This document shows, piece after piece, positions 59,401 to 64,000 of a DNA stretch of 64,000 nucleotides; position 1 is the stretch's first letter, and each line of letters opens with the position of its first letter. Both the position numbers and the translations under genes were made by a program. The notes beneath the pieces are model-generated. The model searched no databases and was not told the origin of the DNA. It saw only the letters and a program-made list of their open reading frames with translations. Source of the DNA: Pocillopora verrucosa (Eukaryota; Cnidaria; Anthozoa; Scleractinia; Pocilloporidae); assembly GCF_036669915.1 (NCBI RefSeq), contig NC_089318.1, forward strand, positions 17,720,512 to 17,784,511. The letters are read 5' to 3'.

Positions 59401-60607
59401 TCAAAAATATGATATTCATTGATATTAGTTCCATTCATTTTGGTATTTTAAGTACCAATACAAAGTCAGCTGGATGTCTTTGGGAAAAACATACTGTAAC
59501 GGTTGTTGACCTTTCAAGAGAGTATTATTATGTTCCTCTTTAGACAAGTCTAGTGTCGCAATCCTGCATCTCATCTACGTTATGAGCTAAGACGCACGTG
59601 GGTCGCGTATTAAAAAGATCTTAGAGTTTTGTGCAGCACTGGAAACTTCTTTATTACAACAATTTACATACTAAACATCTGCCACTTTACCACTTGGTCA
59701 AGTAAGGTCACTTAATTGGACGTCCATAATAATGTTCAGAAAATCTGAATTCATTCGTTTACGCTTCCATGATTTCCAATGGATCATTTTAATGGATTTG
59801 CTCACTCCATTCCTGGTTTTCCAGCATCACTTTACTAAACTGATGCAAGAGTTATTTTACATATTACCTTTTCGATTCGCAGCTCATACAGAAGATATTA
59901 ATTTTACATAATCAACAGAAAGCCACAAGCTTATTGTTTATTTGAAAGACTCCCTCATTAGTACTCTGCGGGGGAAGACTCTTCAGGCTTAAATAACTTA
60001 AGGCCGGTTATTTAAACAAAAGTTTTCAAAGGCTGCAATCATGAACAAACAGTGGATCACAACAATTCGCTATGGATGCGTTGTTTTTTTAAAAATGAAC
60101 AGTCCTCCTCATTGTATAACACAGGTCTTCTAAAACAGTTTGTAAAAATCAACGTTTTCAGTGATAAAGCGTTTGGCTTTATTGAACATGGTTTACATGC
60201 GTTACCAACAAGAATGAGAAAAAACAACAGAAAGCGGTCTCGTGTTGCTTCCGCGAAAGCTTTTCCGTTTTATTCATACTGGTTATTTACATGATTGTCT
60301 CGTAGTGCGCCCTCAGGTCTAAGCCAGTCCTCTGACGAGAACTGAACGACAAAACCAGCATTTAGCTCATAAATTTCCGTTGCTTAAACAGATTTGTGAT
60401 CAGCATACCTGTCCTTTCTCTTGTGGCATTAAAGTGCCTCATCAACTCCGGGAACAAAACTCCAAAGCTGAGTGTAAAGCCAAGGTTGATTGCATTACAC
60501 ACAGCCGCTGAAATACACACGACCCATGACCACGAGCTGTCTTGGAACCTTTTACCACCAAAGGAACGCTTCAACTTTTTAAAAGCGATGCCCTCCTCTC
60601 CATCCAT
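56411..60607 (-). CDS. SLC16 / monocarboxylate-transporter-like protein, intact
   Basis: Four exons fit exactly: 60607-60409 (ATG), 59397-58802, 58180-57811 and 56628-56411, intron phases 1, 0 and 1, 460 aa, normal for the family. Exon 1 carries the TM1 segment (SSWSWVVCISAAVCNAINLG, FTLSFGVLFPELM). Exon 2 carries TM2-6 or so (AWVGSIGLAMVWFASLLAGY, VMYFTYGLVYGMGACFIYNS, GRITFYCSVWTFPVYTF). Exon 3 opens with the loop and TM8 signature VKYCEDLGIKAQSASRLFIF, then LARILSGKL, and runs to TGGPIAG. Exon 4 carries the last helix (DQTGNYINSFYMTGG) and a short polar tail. It is a twelve-helix plasma-membrane carrier of the major facilitator superfamily. The substrate cannot be read from sequence. Intron 1 holds the sequence that was copied into the inverted duplication. 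Confidence 0.92.
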
Positions 60608-62405
60608 TTGAGTTAGATTTTCCGATGGTTTCCTGAAGAGAACTCTCTCGAGTTATTACAATTAAGCTTGGCAAAAAATGGCGTGAATTACAAACATGCG
60701 CCTCTGTATGCAAACAAAGCCATTTCATGTACTTCACGCCAGGGGCCAAATTTGATCGATGAACCAAATCTTATTTTTAAATTTAATCACGTTTTCTGCA
60801 AACCGGGTTTATGTATCATTATGTTTAGGTAGCTAATTGCATGATACACGAAGTTTCAATACAACGCTCCCTCTGATTGGTTAGAACAGTCTGCTTTATT
60901 AGAGTACGGTTTAGCCTCACGATCGTAACTTTTGCGGAATAAGCACTTAATGACAGGCCTAGACGTGATATTTGTTTTCACGACACCTCTAACATTCCCA
61001 TGGCGAAACCTCAAATGTCACTCGGTGGGTTGTCACCCATGTCACACACGGGTGATTTGCTATGCGGTTTCCAGCCGGTTTACGAAATGTATAGTGTTAA
61101 AAGACAAAATTGTTATCTAGCAAGAATTTTCATTATAGGTGTTTTTTGACTTATTTAAACGTTGAAAATGAATGGAAATAATAAATTACCATAAGCCATT
61201 CAGTAAAAATTATAATAAGCCAGTTGATCATTTCTTATTCCTTTGGTTGTCTTATTTTAACACATTCGACACCTGTTTTTCTTAGAGGTGACCTGGGGTG
61301 TAAACATGTAGTACTTTTCATCCTCCGCACTGAATTTATAATCAGGAAACTTATATGAATAACACGTAGCTCTCTTAGAGGCGGTACCTTGGGTACGCCC
61401 TTCCTTCTCCAAATTTTCTGTTTATTCTGTCGTTGTGTAACAGTCTTCGAGTCTCTTAGGATATCTCTTCAACGATGATTTTAATTCTGTTAGCAAGTTT
61501 ATTATAATTTTTATATTGTCAATATTGTTTTTGTTTTGCCCGAACTTGACCGTAAGACTAAGAAATTTAAGGTAGAAAATCATTTTGAAAAACGTAAACA
61601 TCTCGAAGGTACCTACTTAGTATGCGAACTCCGCTCTGCGTAGCTTAATGCGATTCGTTAGTTAAGTGTAAAAGCATGACGAAGGTTAGAGATTGACAGC
61701 TTAGTAAGCGTCACCTTTATAAGCGGTGACCCACACTTTTCTTGTGACGGATCTGAGCTAGTTCCGAGGTAATAAGTTGTATGTAAGAAAGAGAAGAATT
61801 AAGAAAATTTCAACTGTATAAAGAGTGTAAGAAAATACATCTAACAATAGAAAACAGTACAGAGAATATCCAAACTGATGTTAGGGTGTAAAGGCTTAAC
61901 AACCGTATTATGTTCCTCTTCAGTGTAAGTGTTTCTAGTCTGACAGCCTCATTCGAGGGACTGGTCGTTGTTTAATCGGTTTAAAGATGGGAGATGGGTG
62001 GGAGGGGAGGGTCAGTGGATTTTGGTTGCCTTACAATTAAATTTACCTGATCCCTCCTCGGGCTCTTTAGCATTCTAATGATCCCTCATTATTGGTTGTC
62101 AGTAATAGTCAATCATAGTCCCCCCGTCTGTTAGCAATGACTGATTCCGTCCGTTCCACCGACACCCCCTCCCCCCCCCCCCCAAGATAACTTATCCTCT
62201 AACCCTTTAAGTCCCACTAGTGACCAACACAGAATTTCCCCTTTCACATCAGTACGATATCAAGCAGACAAGTAATGAGAATAAAGAAAAATATCAATTA
62301 GGGGACTATTGATTGATGCAATTCCAAATTCTCCAAACTAACATCACATGAATTTTATGACAGACAATAAAAAGAATTACGAATGAGATCTTGGGAGTTA
62401 AAGGG
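60608..62405. other. Intergenic region
   Basis: Positions 60608-61070 are the upstream flank of the SLC16 gene and recur, rearranged, at 8.25-9.0, 17.15-17.5 and 54.0-54.5 kb. Positions 61071-62405 appear single-copy within the window and contain no recognisable gene. A poly-C tract is at about 62162-62184. Confidence 0.6.
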
Positions 62406-63350
62406 TTAACCTTGAGTCGATGGATGAACACGTTGACGACGACACATGAACTTGACACGGATTGCTCTTCGAATATCTTTGTTACCGGCAAAGTTGATCA
62501 ATGGATTAAGCAGGCCATTGAGCGTAAACAACAAACCTGAAAAACGTACAAGGCCCTCAGATAGCATCTCCAAAGCAATCAGTAATAAAGGAGTTAGAAA
62601 TCCTGGTAGGAAGGAGAAGAAAAAACACAAAATAATCACCGAGATCATACGGGTTATTTTCTTTTCTCTGTTTACCACAGTACCAATTTGTCCAATTGAC
62701 ATCTGTATGTTTCTAGCATATCTCCTGCTTACGAGTAGGGAACCGACATAATTGTAAACAATTGCCAAAACCAAGACTGTAAATAGCAGATAAAATGCAC
62801 CCTCAAAGTAGATGACAAGAGACATGTTCTTAAGTTTGAACCAGTAAAGAAGAACAGGCATCAGCGCGCTTAAAAGCCAGTTAAAAATTATAACTTTGAC
62901 GACGCGTGATGTGCTCGAGTAAGCACGATACCAAAGTGGCTTGCTTATTGCCAGATAACGGTCTCTGCTAATCGTAGTTAAGTTGCTTAAGGTGGCCAGG
63001 AAAAAAAAGTTACCAACAAGTACAACTTCTTCACCGTTCTCAGGGCACATATACGGATCACGTAGAACAAACGTGTAATAAATAAGAGTAGCGAGAGCCC
63101 ATAGCAAATCAGTAACTGCTAAGCTGCACAATAATAGCAATGAGGGATGTCGAAGAGATCTAGTGCCTATGACAGTCATGCAGATAACCGTGTTTAGAAT
63201 AAGTGACGTGGCAGCCATAATCATATCCAGTGGAAGAACGACGTAGTTGCTAATGTCTCGGATCTGGTGTTGGAGTTTTTCATCAAGGGCGGGAATTAAA
63301 CACGCTTCATAGGGGTACTGGCTGGAGTTCATTTTCTCGTTCACTGTCAT
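62406..63350 (-). CDS. Class A (rhodopsin-type) G protein-coupled receptor, intronless
   Basis: The 314-aa frame starts at ATG 63350 (MTVNEKMNSSQYPYEACLIP); the open frame further upstream has no ATG. The N-terminus has an NSS glycosylation site. Seven hydrophobic segments follow. TM2 has LAVTDLLWA (Asp 2.50), TM3 ends with a canonical SRDRYLAISKP, TM4 contains FNWLLSALMP, TM6 has FFFSFLPGF in place of CWxP, and TM7 has LNPLINFAGNKDIRR in place of NPxxY. The Cys after TM2 (DPYMCPENG) could form the usual disulphide. Short loops and tail resemble the large anthozoan melanocortin/adenosine-like orphan groups. The ligand is unknown. A TTTTTTTTAAG stretch just upstream could be a 5'-UTR splice acceptor. 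Confidence 0.9.
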   Translation of the reverse strand: MTVNEKMNSSQYPYEACLIPALDEKLQHQIRDISNYVVLPLDMIMAATSLILNTVICMTVIGTRSLRHPSLLLLCSLAVTDLLWALATLIYYTFVLRDPYMCPENGEEVVLVGNFFFLATLSNLTTISRDRYLAISKPLWYRAYSSTSRVVKVIIFNWLLSALMPVLLYWFKLKNMSLVIYFEGAFYLLFTVLVLAIVYNYVGSLLVSRRYARNIQMSIGQIGTVVNREKKITRMISVIILCFFFSFLPGFLTPLLLIALEMLSEGLVRFSGLLFTLNGLLNPLINFAGNKDIRRAIRVKFMCRRQRVHPSTQG

Positions 63351-64000
63351 CCTATTTCTGCGCTCTGTCTTAAAAAAAAAACACAAGTAAAGTTAAGGCA
63401 TTCCTGGTACTCTTTCCCGCAAGTTTACATTTATGAGATCTGTCAAAATATTGCTGAAAATTGATTCTATCTTCACATCTAGAACGTTATTGAATCTGGA
63501 TTATCTGACAAAAATTATTCAGAAAGATTCAATGAAAGTGTGAAATTTAATATTTCAGTGGATGTGGTCATAATCTACTGTTTTCACGTATTCCCATTTA
63601 ACTCGAAGAGAATTCTTACCAGAATATAAAGCCTCAGCCAGTTGATTTGCAACGGTAAGACTTAATATTATGTGGGAGTGCGAAATAAAACACGAGTCAA
63701 AGGAAACACTGAAATATATATTTAGAAATATCATATTTCAACCTAAAAAGAAACCAGCGGCACCACGCATTTACGAGATTTGACGTACACCCAACAAAAT
63801 ATTCGTTTACATAAGTCTTTTATTTGTGCCTAGTTTCAAAGCCTGTTGGTAAGTGTACGAAAATAAATTGAAATGATCACATGCAATCCCACGTTTGAAT
63901 CAACAAGCATTTTGTTTAACAACATCGAGCCTCGATGGAAGGAAATTGACTCATCTCTGCTTGTTTTCAATTAACAGCCATAGCCGTAGCGAGGAGATGG
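63351..64000. other. Upstream of the GPCR gene
   Basis: I see no gene or recognisable repeat here; it presumably holds 5' UTR and promoter sequence of the receptor. Confidence 0.5.

Overview
The window is animal nuclear DNA: AT-rich, with split genes (GT-AG introns, AATAAA signals), non-LTR and Penelope-like retroelements, tRNA-derived SINEs and minisatellites. The retroelement types, an SLC16-type transporter and a divergent class A GPCR suggest an anthozoan cnidarian, probably a stony coral. That assignment is inference. There is no operon, phage or CRISPR content.

Most of the window is a patchwork of segmental duplications of two genes. (1) A small secreted protein gene occurs four times: copy 1 (2090-4790 +), copy 2 (11968-14130 -), copy 3 (19576-21753 -) and copy 4 (50514-52692 +). 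Each encodes a signal peptide, a short acidic linker and three 62-residue repeats ending in a GADANYYNRAYW-like motif. I read this as a possible beta-trefoil-like fold and recognise no named family. Copies 2-4 are intact; copy 1 has GTG where the others have ATG. (2) An SLC16/monocarboxylate-transporter-like gene is intact once (56411-60607 -, four exons, 460 aa). It is broken in several other places (29471-33210 +, 36464-37940 -, 53660-53864 -, and a scrap near 8.1-8.25 kb).

Layout. 1-5.7 kb: duplicon with secreted-protein copy 1, then a decayed LINE (5697-7170). 8.63-25.0 kb: two direct tandem units of about 8.5 and 7.9 kb, each carrying an 89-codon ORF, a secreted-protein gene and a minisatellite; the junction shows TGTT microhomology. 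25.8-43.5 kb: a large inverted duplication around about 34.8 kb, carrying Penelope-like ends, a satellite, foldback elements and dead SLC16 exons, with an L2-like LINE (38521-41304) in the right arm and a Tx1/L1-like fragment (28615-29079) in the left. 45.4-46.4 kb: two exons of a glia maturation factor gene. 47-53 kb: minisatellite and secreted-protein copy 4. 53-56 kb: dead SLC16 exon and a palindromic SINE trimer. 56.4-61 kb: the intact SLC16 gene. 62.4-63.4 kb: an intronless GPCR gene.

The genes do not form one pathway. The notable features are repeated duplication, apparent gene conversion, and an abundant retroelement insertion record with empty sites preserved in sister copies. Splice junctions were inferred by eye from frame, GT-AG signals and comparison among copies; no transcript evidence was available.
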